Source of the DNA: an uncultured Oscillospiraceae bacterium
GTDB taxonomy: Bacteria; Bacillota; Clostridia; Oscillospirales; Ruminococcaceae
Reading direction: 5' to 3'
Length of the DNA: 64,000 nt
Assembly: GCA_934513685.1 (NCBI GenBank)
Contig: CAKSWY010000009.1
Span: forward strand, 17,847-81,846
Shown here: positions 14,691 to 22,796 of the stretch, piece after piece
Layout of the letters: each line of letters starts with the position of its first letter
Position numbering within the stretch: position 1 is the first letter of the stretch
The notes under the pieces: generated by a model
Databases searched by the model: none
What the model was told of the DNA's origin: nothing
What the model saw: only the letters and a program-made list of their open reading frames with translations
Translations under genes and position numbers: made by a program

Positions 14691-16451
14691 TTACGCATCT
14701 TCAAACTGGCTGTTATACAAGTTGGCGTAGAAGCCGCCCTGGGCCAGCAGCTGGTCGTGGGTGCCCTGCTCGATCACATGGCCGTCCTTCATCACCAGGA
14801 TCACGTCCGCCTGGCGGATGGTGGAAAGCCGGTGCGCCACAATAAAGCTGGTGCGGCCCTCCATCATCTGCTGGAACGCCTTCTGAATGCGGGCCTCGGT
14901 ACGGGTGTCGATGGAAGAGGTCGCCTCGTCCAGAATCAGGATGGGCGGCAGGCGCAGCATCACGCGGGCAATGCACAGCAGCTGCTTCTGGCCCTGGCTG
15001 ATGTTGCCGCCGTCCTCGGTGATGAGGGTGTCGTAGCCCTGGGGCAGCCGCTGAATGAAGCCGTGGGCGTGGGCCGCCTTGGCCGCCGCCACGATCTGCT
15101 CCTCGGTGGCGTCCGGCGCGCCGTAGGCGATGTTCTCCCGGATGGTGCCCGCCTTCAGCCAGGTATCCTGCAGCACCATACCGTAGGCACCGCGCAGGCT
15201 CTTGCGGGTGATGCGGGTCTCGTCCACCCCTTCCACGATGATCTTGCCGGAGTTGGGGTCATAGAACCGCATGAGCAGGTTGATGATGGTGGTTTTGCCG
15301 CAGCCGGTGGGGCCAACGATGGCCACCCGCTCGCCGGGCTTCACGGTCAGGTTCAAACCCTCGATGAGGGGGCGGTCCGGCAGGTAGCGGAAGCACACGT
15401 CCTGCAGCGACACGCTGCCCCGCACCGTGTCCGCCGCCAGCTCCAGCGCATCCGGGTCGTCCGGGGTCTGGGCCGGGGCCTCGATCAGCTCCAGCACCCG
15501 GCCCGCGCAGGCCAGGGCGTTCTGCAGCTCGGTCACCACGCCGCTGATTTCGTTGAAGGGCTTGGTGTACTGGTTGGCGTAGCTGAGCAGGCAGCTCAGC
15601 TGGCCCACGCTCACCAGCCCCTGCACCGCGCACACCGCGCCGGTGACGCACACGCCCGCGTACACCAGGCTGTTCACAAAGCGGGTGGCGGGGTTGGTGA
15701 TGCTGGAGAAGAAGATGGCCTGCAGGCTGCACTGCTCCAGTCGGCCGTTGATCTCATCAAACCGGGCCAGCACCTTTTCCTCCTGGCCGAAGGCCTGCAC
15801 CACCTTCTGGCCGGCCACCATCTCGTCGATCAGGCTGGTCTGCTCGCCGCGGGTCTCGCTCTGCAGGCGGAACATACTGTAGGTCTTTTTAGCGATGAAC
15901 GCCGCCACGCCCAGGCTGAGGGGCGTCACGCACACCACCACCAACGTGATGGCCCAGTTTACCCGAAGCATGAAGCCCAGGGTGCCCACAATGGTGAGCA
16001 CGCCGGTGAACAGCTGAGTAAAGCCCATGAGCAGGCCGTCGGCGAACTGGTCCACATCCGCCACCACCCGGCTCACCACCTCGCCGGTGGTGCGGCCGTC
16101 CAGATAGGAAAGCGGCAGCTGCTGGATCTTCTCAAAGGCCTCCCGGCGCAGATCCCGGATGACCGAATAGGTAATGCGGTTGTTGCACAGGTTCATCAGC
16201 CACTGGGCGGCAGCGCCCGCCGCCAGCACCACGCCCATGCGCTGCATGAGCCGGAACAGCCCGTCAAAATCCACCTGCCCGGGGCCGAGGATCAGGTCCA
16301 CCGCATCGCCAGTGTACACGGGAATGAGCAGGGTGCTGGCCACCGACACGGCCGCCAGCAGCACCGAAAGCCCCACAAAGGGCAGATAACGGCGCACATG
16401 GTGCAGCACTTTTTTCAGGGTTCCCTTTTGGGCCTTGCTTGCCTTTGCCAA
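14691..16451 (-). CDS. ABC exporter half-transporter, catalytic-Glu subunit
   Basis: A 586-residue half-transporter with an N-terminal six-helix membrane domain (about 15-310) and a C-terminal ATPase domain. Walker A is GPTGCGKTT, the signature is altered to NISQGQKQ, and Walker B ends with the catalytic Glu (ILILDEATSSID). It starts with TTG at 16451, directly after the TGA of the upstream gene, with AAGGGGGTG as ribosome site. Together with that gene it forms a heterodimeric exporter of the TM287/288 type. Substrate unknown; drugs, lipids or peptides are possible. Confidence 0.9.
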   Translation of the reverse strand: MAKASKAQKGTLKKVLHHVRRYLPFVGLSVLLAAVSVASTLLIPVYTGDAVDLILGPGQVDFDGLFRLMQRMGVVLAAGAAAQWLMNLCNNRITYSVIRDLRREAFEKIQQLPLSYLDGRTTGEVVSRVVADVDQFADGLLMGFTQLFTGVLTIVGTLGFMLRVNWAITLVVVCVTPLSLGVAAFIAKKTYSMFRLQSETRGEQTSLIDEMVAGQKVVQAFGQEEKVLARFDEINGRLEQCSLQAIFFSSITNPATRFVNSLVYAGVCVTGAVCAVQGLVSVGQLSCLLSYANQYTKPFNEISGVVTELQNALACAGRVLELIEAPAQTPDDPDALELAADTVRGSVSLQDVCFRYLPDRPLIEGLNLTVKPGERVAIVGPTGCGKTTIINLLMRFYDPNSGKIIVEGVDETRITRKSLRGAYGMVLQDTWLKAGTIRENIAYGAPDATEEQIVAAAKAAHAHGFIQRLPQGYDTLITEDGGNISQGQKQLLCIARVMLRLPPILILDEATSSIDTRTEARIQKAFQQMMEGRTSFIVAHRLSTIRQADVILVMKDGHVIEQGTHDQLLAQGGFYANLYNSQFEDA

Positions 16452-18194
16452 TCAGCCCACCCCCTTTTCGTCTTCGGCCTTGAACTGGCTCTCGTAGATC
16501 TCCTGATACACCGGGCAGCGCTCCATCAGCTGGGCATGGGTGCCCAGGCCCACCGCCTTGCCCTCGTCCAGCACCAGAATCTGGTCGGCGTGGCGCAGGC
16601 TGGCCGCCCGCTGGCTGACGATGAACACCGTCGGCGCGCCGGGCAGCCGGTGCAGGGCCTTGCGCAAGGCGGCATCGGTGGCAAAGTCCAGCGCGCTGGC
16701 GCTGTCGTCCAGCACCAGAACCCGGGGCCGGCGCACCAGCGCCCGGGCAATGGTCAGCCGCTGGCGCTGGCCGCCGGAGAGATTCTTGCCCCCCTGCTCC
16801 AGCATTTCATCCAGCTGGCCGGGCTTCTCCCGCACAAAGTCCGCCGCCTGGGCGGTCTCCAGCGCCTGCCACAGCTCTTCGTCGGTGGCGTTCTCGCTGC
16901 CCCAGCGCAGATTGTCCCGGATGGTGCCCGAGAACAGCAGCGCCTTCTGGGGCACCATGCCCACCTGGGCGCGAAGCTCCTCCATGGGCCACTGGCGCAG
17001 ATCCCTGCCGTCCAGCAGCACCTGGCCCTCGGTGGGGTCGTAGAAGCGGGGCAGCAGGCTCACCAGGCTGGATTTGCCCGAGCCGGTGCCGCCGATCACG
17101 CCGATGGTCTGGCCCGGCTGGGCGGTGAGGGTAATGTCCGAAAGGCTCTCGTCGCCCGCACCCTGATAGGTCAGGTGCACGTGGTTGAACTCCACCTTGC
17201 CGCCCTTTTCGTCATGGGCTGCCGCCGCCGCATCGGGGGCGTCGGTCATGCCGGGGGCAATGTCCAGCAGATCGGCCACACGGTCGGCGCAGGCCAGCGC
17301 CTTGGTGATGGTGATGATGAGGTTTGCCATCTTCACCAGCTCCACCAGAATCTGGCTCATATAGTTCACCAGAGCCACCACCTGGCCCTGGGTCAGGCCG
17401 CCCAGGTTCACCCGCACTGCGCCGGTGTACAGCAGCGCGATGATGGCCAGGTTAATAATAAGGGTGGTAATGGGGTTGGTCAGGCCGGAGATGCCGCCCA
17501 CCTTCTGCTGCAGGCCGTTCAGGGCCTCCACCGCAGCGGCAAAGCGGCTGCGCTCCGCGTCCTCCCGGCCGAAGGCCCGGATGACCCGAACGCCGGTGAG
17601 GTTTTCCCGGGTAATGCCGGTCACGCCGTCCAGCTCCGTCTGCGTCTTTTTATAAAGAGGCATGGTGAGCGCCATAATGCCGAACACCACCAGGCACAGA
17701 AGCGGAATGGCCGCCGCAAAGATCAGCGCGGCCTTCCAGTCAATGGTAAAGGCCATCACCATGGCGCCAAACACCACAAAGGGGCTGCGCAGCAGCAGGC
17801 GCAGGGTCATATTGATGCCGTTCTGCACCTGGTTCACGTCGCTGGTCATGCGGGTGATGAGGGTGGCTGGGCCGACCTTGTCCTGCGCCGAGAAATCCAG
17901 CGACTGGATGTGGGCAAACAGGGCGTGGCGCAGCCGGGTGGCAAAGCCCACGGCCGTTTTTGCCGCAAAGTACTGGGCCGTGATGCTGCAGGTCAGGCCG
18001 ATGACCGCCAGCAGCACCAGCAGGCCGCTCATGCGCAGGATGTAGCCAATGTCCTGCTGGCGGATGCCGGTGTCGATGACCGCCGCCACCACCAGAGGCA
18101 CAAACAGCTCGAACGAGGCCTCCAGCATCTTAAACAGCGGGGCCAGCACCGCCTGGCGGCCATAGCCCTTGCCGTATTTGAGCAAGCGTTTCAA
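16452..18194 (-). CDS. ABC exporter half-transporter, degenerate-site subunit
   Basis: A 580-residue half-transporter. The start is TTG at 18194, chosen because AAGGAGGAATACACCC stands 9 bases before it. The longer open frame has no such site. Walker A is GGTGSGKSS and the signature LSGGQRQR is canonical, but Walker B ends in Asp (VLVLDDSASALD) where the catalytic Glu should be. This is the degenerate-site partner of a heterodimeric exporter; the neighbour supplies the Glu. The message starts near 18531 and has a 5' leader of about 340 bases with tandem repeats. Confidence 0.9.
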   Translation of the reverse strand: MKRLLKYGKGYGRQAVLAPLFKMLEASFELFVPLVVAAVIDTGIRQQDIGYILRMSGLLVLLAVIGLTCSITAQYFAAKTAVGFATRLRHALFAHIQSLDFSAQDKVGPATLITRMTSDVNQVQNGINMTLRLLLRSPFVVFGAMVMAFTIDWKAALIFAAAIPLLCLVVFGIMALTMPLYKKTQTELDGVTGITRENLTGVRVIRAFGREDAERSRFAAAVEALNGLQQKVGGISGLTNPITTLIINLAIIALLYTGAVRVNLGGLTQGQVVALVNYMSQILVELVKMANLIITITKALACADRVADLLDIAPGMTDAPDAAAAAHDEKGGKVEFNHVHLTYQGAGDESLSDITLTAQPGQTIGVIGGTGSGKSSLVSLLPRFYDPTEGQVLLDGRDLRQWPMEELRAQVGMVPQKALLFSGTIRDNLRWGSENATDEELWQALETAQAADFVREKPGQLDEMLEQGGKNLSGGQRQRLTIARALVRRPRVLVLDDSASALDFATDAALRKALHRLPGAPTVFIVSQRAASLRHADQILVLDEGKAVGLGTHAQLMERCPVYQEIYESQFKAEDEKGVG

Positions 18195-18382
18195 GGGTGT
18201 ATTCCTCCTTTTTTCGTGCAATTTCGCGGGGCCGTTTTGGGGGAAGGCCGCGGGGGCAGTGAACGGGGCCACAGGCCGTTTTGCGTGCCCTGGGGCGGGC
18301 AGAACGCACGCGGCGAGATTCCGTTTCGGCGTGTCTCCTGAAGGCCGCGCGGCCGCATTGGGGCTTGCAGACCGGCACACGC

Positions 18383-18494
18383 GCCCGGGTGTTTTTTTCC
18401 CTGTGCCCAGGCATTTTTGTACCCGCGGCCGGGCATTTCGCACCCTGTGGCCTTGTGTTTTGTTCCACGGAGCCGGGCGTCTTGCTTTCCCTGT
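18383..18494. repeat. Five degenerate 22-23 bp tandem repeats in the exporter leader
   Basis: Units start at 18383, 18405, 18428, 18450 and 18472. They share a pattern of GCCxGG, a T-rich middle and CCCTGTG (for example GCCGGGCATTTCGCACCCTG). They lie between the exporter promoter and its start codon, so they are transcribed into the leader. The unit length is not a multiple of three, so they are not protein repeats. Confidence 0.6.
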
Positions 18495-18537
18495 GCGGCA
18501 GGGTCGCCGTGCCTTGCGAAATTGACGTATGGCTATT

Positions 18538-18566
18538 ATCATACCACAAAACCGTGTTCTTTTAAA
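18538..18566 (-). promoter_or_regulatory. Promoter of the ABC exporter operon
   Basis: On the minus strand TTTAAA, 17 bases, TATGAT, with TGG before the -10 (extended -10). Confidence 0.65.
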
Positions 18567-18691
18567 TTTACCAAAAATTTTTTTATTTCGGTTCATTCCG
18601 GCCACAATACCGCCCGGGGTGCGAGGTTGGATGCATGAAACGCAAAACAGCTTCGACAGGAGCTTGCAGGAACTTATTAAAAGAATGGGGA

Positions 18692-18880
18692 TGAAACGTT
18701 ATGCGGCATTTGATTCCAATATAGCAGGGCGGCAAACGCCTTCGCGCTCTGTCCCTTGGCTAGTATGAAAAAAGGAGAATTCCATACGACACTTAGTCCC
18801 AATATAGCAAGCCTATCCATCCCCCCTCAACCAGTACCAAAATGGAGAACGTTATGCGCCACTTGATTCCAATATAGCAA
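18692..18880. CRISPR. Decayed CRISPR-like array: three 36-bp direct repeats, no cas genes
   Basis: Repeats lie at 18692-18727, 18775-18810 and 18845-18880. The third begins GAGAACGTTATGCGCCACTT and all end CCAATATAGCA(A/G). The first and third agree at nearly all positions; the middle one has several changes. The intervening 47 and 34 bases are unrelated to each other, as spacers would be. Read on the minus strand the repeat begins TTGCTATATTGGAATC and ends near GCATAACG. The 36-base length fits type II or other class 2 repeats. Array decay is inferred from the mismatches and uneven spacing. Confidence 0.5.
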
Positions 18881-18898
18881 GTCCCCCTCCCCGCCCGC

Positions 18899-18951
18899 AA
18901 AAAAATCCCCGCATCTCCGGCCAAAACCAGCCGGAAACGCGGGGATTTTTG
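18899..18951. terminator. Terminator downstream of serS
   Basis: AAAAATCCCCGC and GCGGGGATTTTT enclose an inner CCGGC/GCCGG pairing. It is suited to either direction and lies 55 bases after the serS stop. Confidence 0.85.
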
Positions 18952-19005
18952 TAGTTTACTCTTGCATTTTCATAAACAACAATCGTTTAATCGATTGTTA
19001 TTTAA

Positions 19006-20313
19006 TTACTTCTTGTTGGGCACCAGAACTTCCTTGCCGCCCATGTAGGGACGCAGAACCTCGGGGATGGAGACGGTGCCGTCCTCATGCAGGTTGTTCT
19101 CCAGGAAGGCGATCAGCATACGGGGCGGGGCCACACAGGTGTTGTTCAGGGTGTGGGCCAGATAGTTCTTGCCGTCGGCGCCCTTAATGCGGATGTGCAG
19201 GCGGCGGGCCTGGGCGTCGCCCAGGTTGGAGCAGCTGCACACCTCGAAGTACTTCTGCTGACGGGGGCTCCAGGCCTCAATGTCGCAGCTCTTCACCTTC
19301 AGGTCGGCCAGGTCGCCGCTGCAGCACTCCAGCTGACGCACGGGGATGTCCAGGCTGCGGAACAGCTCCACGCTGTTCTTCCACAGCTTGTCGTACCAGA
19401 TCATGCTGTCCTCGGGCTTGCAGACCACGATCATCTCCTGCTTCTCGAACTGATGGATGCGGTACACGCCGCGCTCCTCGATGCCGTGGGCGCCCTTCTC
19501 CTTGCGGAAGCAGGGGCTGTAGCTGGTCAGGGTCTGGGGCAGAGAATCCTCGGGCAGGATCTGGTCGATGAAGCGGCCGATCATGGTATGCTCGCTGGTG
19601 CCGATCAGGTACAGGTCCTCACCCTCGATCTTGTACATCATGGCCTCCATCTCGGGGAAGCTCATCACGCCCTTCACCACGTCGCCGTGCATCATGAAGG
19701 GAGGAATCACGTAGGTGAAGCCCTTGTTGATCATGAAGTCGCGGGCGTAGGCCAGAACAGCCTCATGCAGGCGGGCAATGTCGCCCATCAGGTAGTAGAA
19801 GCCGTTGCCGGCCACGCGGCGGGCGGAGTCCAGATCAATGCCGTTGAAGCTCTCCATGATCTCGGTGTGATAGGGGATCTCAAAGCTGGGCACGGTGGCC
19901 TCGCCGAAGCGCTGCACTTCCACGTTGCAGCTGTCGTCCGGGCCGATGGGCACGCTGGGGTCGATCATCTGGGGGATGGTGTACATGATCTCCTTGATCT
20001 TCTCCTCCAGCTCGGTCTCCTTGGCCTCCAGCTCCTTCAGGCGCTCGGCCTGGGCGGCAACCTGGGCCTTCACGGCCTCAGCCTCTTCCAGCTTGCTGGG
20101 GTCCTTCTTGGCCTGGCCCATCAGCGCGCCGATCTTCTTGGACAGGGCGTTGCGCTCCGCACGCAGGCTGCTGGCCTCGCTGATGGCGGCGCGGTTCTCC
20201 GCGTCCAGCGCGATGACCTGATCCACCAGGGGCAGCTTGGCCTCCTGGAACTTCTTCTTGATGTTCTCCTTGACTGCGTCGGGGTTTTCCCGCACGAACT
20301 TAATGTCCAGCAT
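19006..20313 (-). CDS. serS: Seryl-tRNA synthetase
   Basis: A 435-residue class II synthetase that charges tRNA(Ser) and tRNA(Sec). Residues 1-110 form the long antiparallel coiled-coil arm that grips the long variable loop of the tRNA (KKIGALMGQAKKDPSKLEEA region). Motif 2 is FRKEKGAHG...HQFEKQE and motif 3 is NNTCVAPPRMLIAFLEN. The ATG at 20313 follows AAAGGAAAGACATC. It is monocistronic, from the promoter at 20390-20418. No T-box leader was recognised in the roughly 70-base leader. Confidence 0.96.
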   Translation of the reverse strand: MLDIKFVRENPDAVKENIKKKFQEAKLPLVDQVIALDAENRAAISEASSLRAERNALSKKIGALMGQAKKDPSKLEEAEAVKAQVAAQAERLKELEAKETELEEKIKEIMYTIPQMIDPSVPIGPDDSCNVEVQRFGEATVPSFEIPYHTEIMESFNGIDLDSARRVAGNGFYYLMGDIARLHEAVLAYARDFMINKGFTYVIPPFMMHGDVVKGVMSFPEMEAMMYKIEGEDLYLIGTSEHTMIGRFIDQILPEDSLPQTLTSYSPCFRKEKGAHGIEERGVYRIHQFEKQEMIVVCKPEDSMIWYDKLWKNSVELFRSLDIPVRQLECCSGDLADLKVKSCDIEAWSPRQQKYFEVCSCSNLGDAQARRLHIRIKGADGKNYLAHTLNNTCVAPPRMLIAFLENNLHEDGTVSIPEVLRPYMGGKEVLVPNKK

Positions 20314-20389
20314 GATGTCTTTCCTTTCCTCTTTCGCCAAAACAGACCCTGGGACATTGCCCCGCCCCGTTTTGTGCGTCACTTGTTCT

Positions 20390-20418
20390 ATTATAGTTTT
20401 TTAGATGAACTTTCGCAA
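20390..20418 (-). promoter_or_regulatory. serS promoter
   Basis: On the minus strand TTGCGA, 17 bases, TATAAT. Confidence 0.8.
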
Positions 20419-20530
20419 GTTTTTCGCGCAGTTCTCTTGAATTAGTTTTATTGATTTTCTGCTTTTGGTAGCCGTGGGGACCTTTTCCTGCCAGGAAGGA
20501 CTTTTTCTTCCTGCAACAAGGCCCTGACCA

Positions 20531-20690
20531 TGATGCACGCCCCACCTCATCCGTCACGGCTTGCGCCGTGCCACCTTCCCCTCAATGGGAAGGCTTTGGC
20601 GTTTCTGTAGCAGTGCTGCTTTCTGCCGAGAAGAAGGCTTTCTCTTGAGGGGAAGCTGCCGCAAAGCGGCTGATGAGGTGGCATTTTGTC
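20531..20690. repeat. Interspersed palindromic element, copy G (complete, outward arms)
   Basis: The left end is CCCCACCTCATCCGTC, hairpin CACGGC-TTGC-GCCGTG, CCACCTTCCCCTCAATGGGAAGG. The middle holds the inverse of the GCAGGAACGC and CGGCAGAAAGCAGC modules. The right end is CTCTTGAGGGGAAGC, hairpin GCCGC-AAA-GCGGC, TGATGAGGTGGC. The terminal CCACCTCATC/GATGAGGTGG pair makes this the clearest full unit. It lies between serS and parB. Confidence 0.85.
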
Positions 20691-20729
20691 TTTGCAGCAG
20701 GCTGTGGCCGTGCGGCGGCGCGGCGGCGT

Positions 20730-21638
20730 TCAGTCCTCGTCGTCCTCCGGGGCGGGCAGGTCGGCAAAACGGTCGTAATGGCCCAGCAGGTTGGCAAAAT
20801 CGGTGAGCTGCTTGTCCGAGTAGAAATGCACCGTCAGGGTGCCCTTGCCCTCCTTGTACTTCACCTTCACCTCGTTGCCGATGATCTCATGCAGGCTCAG
20901 CTCCACCTCTTTGGGCAGCGTGGGGGCCTTGGCCTGGGGCTTTTCCTCCGGGGCGGGCTTGGCCAGCCGCTTGCACAGGGCCTCAGCCTGGCGCACATTC
21001 AGGTCCTGCGCCACGATCTGGCTGGCGGCCTGCTCCTGCAGGGCCGGGTCACCCAGCGCCAGCAGCGGCTTTGCATGGCCCATGCTCAGCGCCCCAAGGC
21101 GCAGCTGCTCCAAAACCGGGGCGGGCAGGTTCAAAAGGCGCAGGCTGTTGGCCAGACTGGACCGCTTTTTGCCCAGTTTTTCGGCGGCCTGCTCCTGGGT
21201 GAGGCCGCATTTGTCCATCAGCTGGCGGTAGCCCATGGCCTCTTCCACCGGGTCCAGGTCCTCGCGCTGCAGGTTTTCGATAAGGGCCAGCTCCATGGCC
21301 TGCTCATCGCTCACGTCCCGGATGACCACCGGCACCTGAGCCAGACCCGCCATGCGGGCGGCACGCCAGCGGCGCTCACCCGCAATGATGATGTATCCGG
21401 CCCCCAGCGGCTTTGGCCGCACTGCAATGGGCTGCAGCAGGCCGTGCTCGGTGATGGAAGCCGCCAATTCGGTCAGGCTCTCCTCTTCAAAGGCCTTGCG
21501 GGGCTGATCCTTATCTGGTTCAATGTCCCGCAGCGGAAGGGTGGTCACCTCTCCCCCACTCTCACTCTCGTTCTCGGGCAGGGTATCCGCAAACAGGCTG
21601 TCCAGCCCGCGGCCCAAACCGCCCTTGTTTTTTGCCAT
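20730..21638 (-). CDS. parB: Chromosome partitioning protein ParB (Spo0J)
   Basis: A 302-residue ParB that binds parS, spreads as a CTP-dependent clamp and loads condensin. It shows GLGRGLDSLF at the N-terminus (ParA-contact helix), the CTP-binding region with GERRWRAARMAGL and ENLQREDLDPVEEA, and a helix-turn-helix near residues 150-175. The C-terminal dimer domain ends in an acidic tail (PEDDED). The ATG at 21638 follows GGGGAGGATATGAA. It forms a pair with parA, with a parS site in the 115-base gap. Confidence 0.96.
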   Translation of the reverse strand: MAKNKGGLGRGLDSLFADTLPENESESGGEVTTLPLRDIEPDKDQPRKAFEEESLTELAASITEHGLLQPIAVRPKPLGAGYIIIAGERRWRAARMAGLAQVPVVIRDVSDEQAMELALIENLQREDLDPVEEAMGYRQLMDKCGLTQEQAAEKLGKKRSSLANSLRLLNLPAPVLEQLRLGALSMGHAKPLLALGDPALQEQAASQIVAQDLNVRQAEALCKRLAKPAPEEKPQAKAPTLPKEVELSLHEIIGNEVKVKYKEGKGTLTVHFYSDKQLTDFANLLGHYDRFADLPAPEDDED

Positions 21639-21722
21639 TTCATATCCTCCCCTCGCAGGGGCAGTGCCCCTTTGGTGCATGATTCGGCCAAAAGCTGCCC
21701 TTCCGGGCCTGCTTTTTTAAAA

Positions 21723-21738
21723 TGTTCCACGTGGAACA
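21723..21738. promoter_or_regulatory. parS site 1
   Basis: TGTTCCACGTGGAACA, a perfect 16-base palindrome matching the bacterial parS consensus. It lies between the parA stop and the parB start. Confidence 0.96.
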
Positions 21739-21753
21739 TTCCGCTTCTGCCGT

Positions 21754-22521
21754 TTACTTGCGCTCGTTGTTGCGCAAAAACTCCTTCGCCATATCCATAT
21801 AGGCTTCGCAGCCTTTGCTGGAAGGGTCGTAGAAGTTGATGGGCTGCCCGTAGCTGGGCGCTTCCGACAGGCGCACGTTCCGGGGCACGGTGGTTTTGTA
21901 CACCTTGTCGCCAAAGAACTTCTTCACCTGCTCCACCACCTGAAGGGTCAGGTTCAGTCGGCCGGAGTACATGGTAAAGGCCACGCCCTCCACATCCAGG
22001 TAGGAGTTGTACTTCTTACGAACCGTTTTCAGGGTGGCCATCAGCTCGCTGAGGCCCTCCAGCGCGTAATATTCGCACTGAATGGGCACCAGAACCGTGT
22101 CCGACGCGCACAGGCCGTTCAGGGTAAGCAGATCCAGGCTGGGCGGGCAGTCAATGAAGATGTAATCGTAGTGCCCGGCCAGCGGGGCAAGGCCCTCCCG
22201 TAGGCGGTTTTCGCGCCGGGGCAGGGTCACCAGCTCAATGCCCGCGCCCGCCAGCTGAGAATTCGCGGGGATCACATCCACGCCGAACTGGGTGGACTGC
22301 ACCGCATCCTCCGGCTTGCCCTCGCCGATGAGCAGCTGGTAGCTGCTCATCTGGCTGCCGCGTTTGCTCAGGCCATAGCCGCTGGTGGAGTTGCCCTGGG
22401 GGTCCAGGTCCACCAAAAGCACTTTGCGCCCCTGCGCCGCCACACAGGCCGCCAGATTGACGGCGGTGGTGGTTTTTCCCACTCCGCCCTTCTGATTTGC
22501 GATTGCAACGACCTTGCCCAT
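21754..22521 (-). CDS. parA: Chromosome partitioning ATPase ParA (Soj)
   Basis: A 255-residue ParA/MinD-type ATPase that works with ParB on origin segregation and, as Soj, controls DnaA in B. subtilis. The deviant Walker A KGGVGKTTTAVNLA begins at residue 11, followed by LLVDLDPQGNSTSG and FIDCPPSLDLLTLNGL. There is no N-terminal DNA-binding extension, so it is the chromosomal rather than the plasmid type. The ATG follows GGGAGGAAACCAC. Its own promoter is at 22627-22654. Confidence 0.96.
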   Translation of the reverse strand: MGKVVAIANQKGGVGKTTTAVNLAACVAAQGRKVLLVDLDPQGNSTSGYGLSKRGSQMSSYQLLIGEGKPEDAVQSTQFGVDVIPANSQLAGAGIELVTLPRRENRLREGLAPLAGHYDYIFIDCPPSLDLLTLNGLCASDTVLVPIQCEYYALEGLSELMATLKTVRKKYNSYLDVEGVAFTMYSGRLNLTLQVVEQVKKFFGDKVYKTTVPRNVRLSEAPSYGQPINFYDPSSKGCEAYMDMAKEFLRNNERK

Positions 22522-22626
22522 GTGGTTTCCTCCCTGTTTTGCCCGATGAATTCGCCTTTTCCGTGCTGAATTTCCAAAATTCTTGGAAATTGCAGCAAAA
22601 AACGGCCTGAAAAAGGCTCCGAAGCT

Positions 22627-22654
22627 ATTATAACATACTCCGAACCCTTTTCAA
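22627..22654 (-). promoter_or_regulatory. parA-parB promoter
   Basis: On the minus strand TTGAAA, 16 bases, TATAAT with TGT before it (extended -10). It gives a leader of about 100 bases. Confidence 0.7.
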
Positions 22655-22777
22655 ACCGTTTCAGGGCCTTTTCATGGGCCTTCCCTTGCAAGTTTGCGGA
22701 AATTTTACCTGAATTCCTCTGTGAAACCCGGAAAACACGAAACTTCAAAAGCTGCCAGAAGCCGCATGGCTCCAAAA

Positions 22778-22793
22778 TGTTCCACGTGGAACA
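22778..22793. promoter_or_regulatory. parS site 2
   Basis: A second perfect TGTTCCACGTGGAACA, three bases after the noc stop codon. With site 1 it brackets parA. Confidence 0.96.
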
Positions 22794-22796
22794 TTT

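Noticed and set aside
14757..18341. A 1194-codon plus-strand frame across the ABC exporter
   Set aside because: Antisense shadow of two genes with clear Walker and signature motifs.
18130..18605. N-terminal extension of the exporter subunit, or a separate basic peptide gene
   Set aside because: The stretch is low-complexity Arg/Pro/Gly, overlaps out-of-frame tandem repeats, and the real start has AAGGAGGAA at 9 bases.
20314..20730. T-box leader for serS
   Set aside because: No T-box sequence or specifier stem-loop was seen. The sequence before the promoter is repeat copy G.
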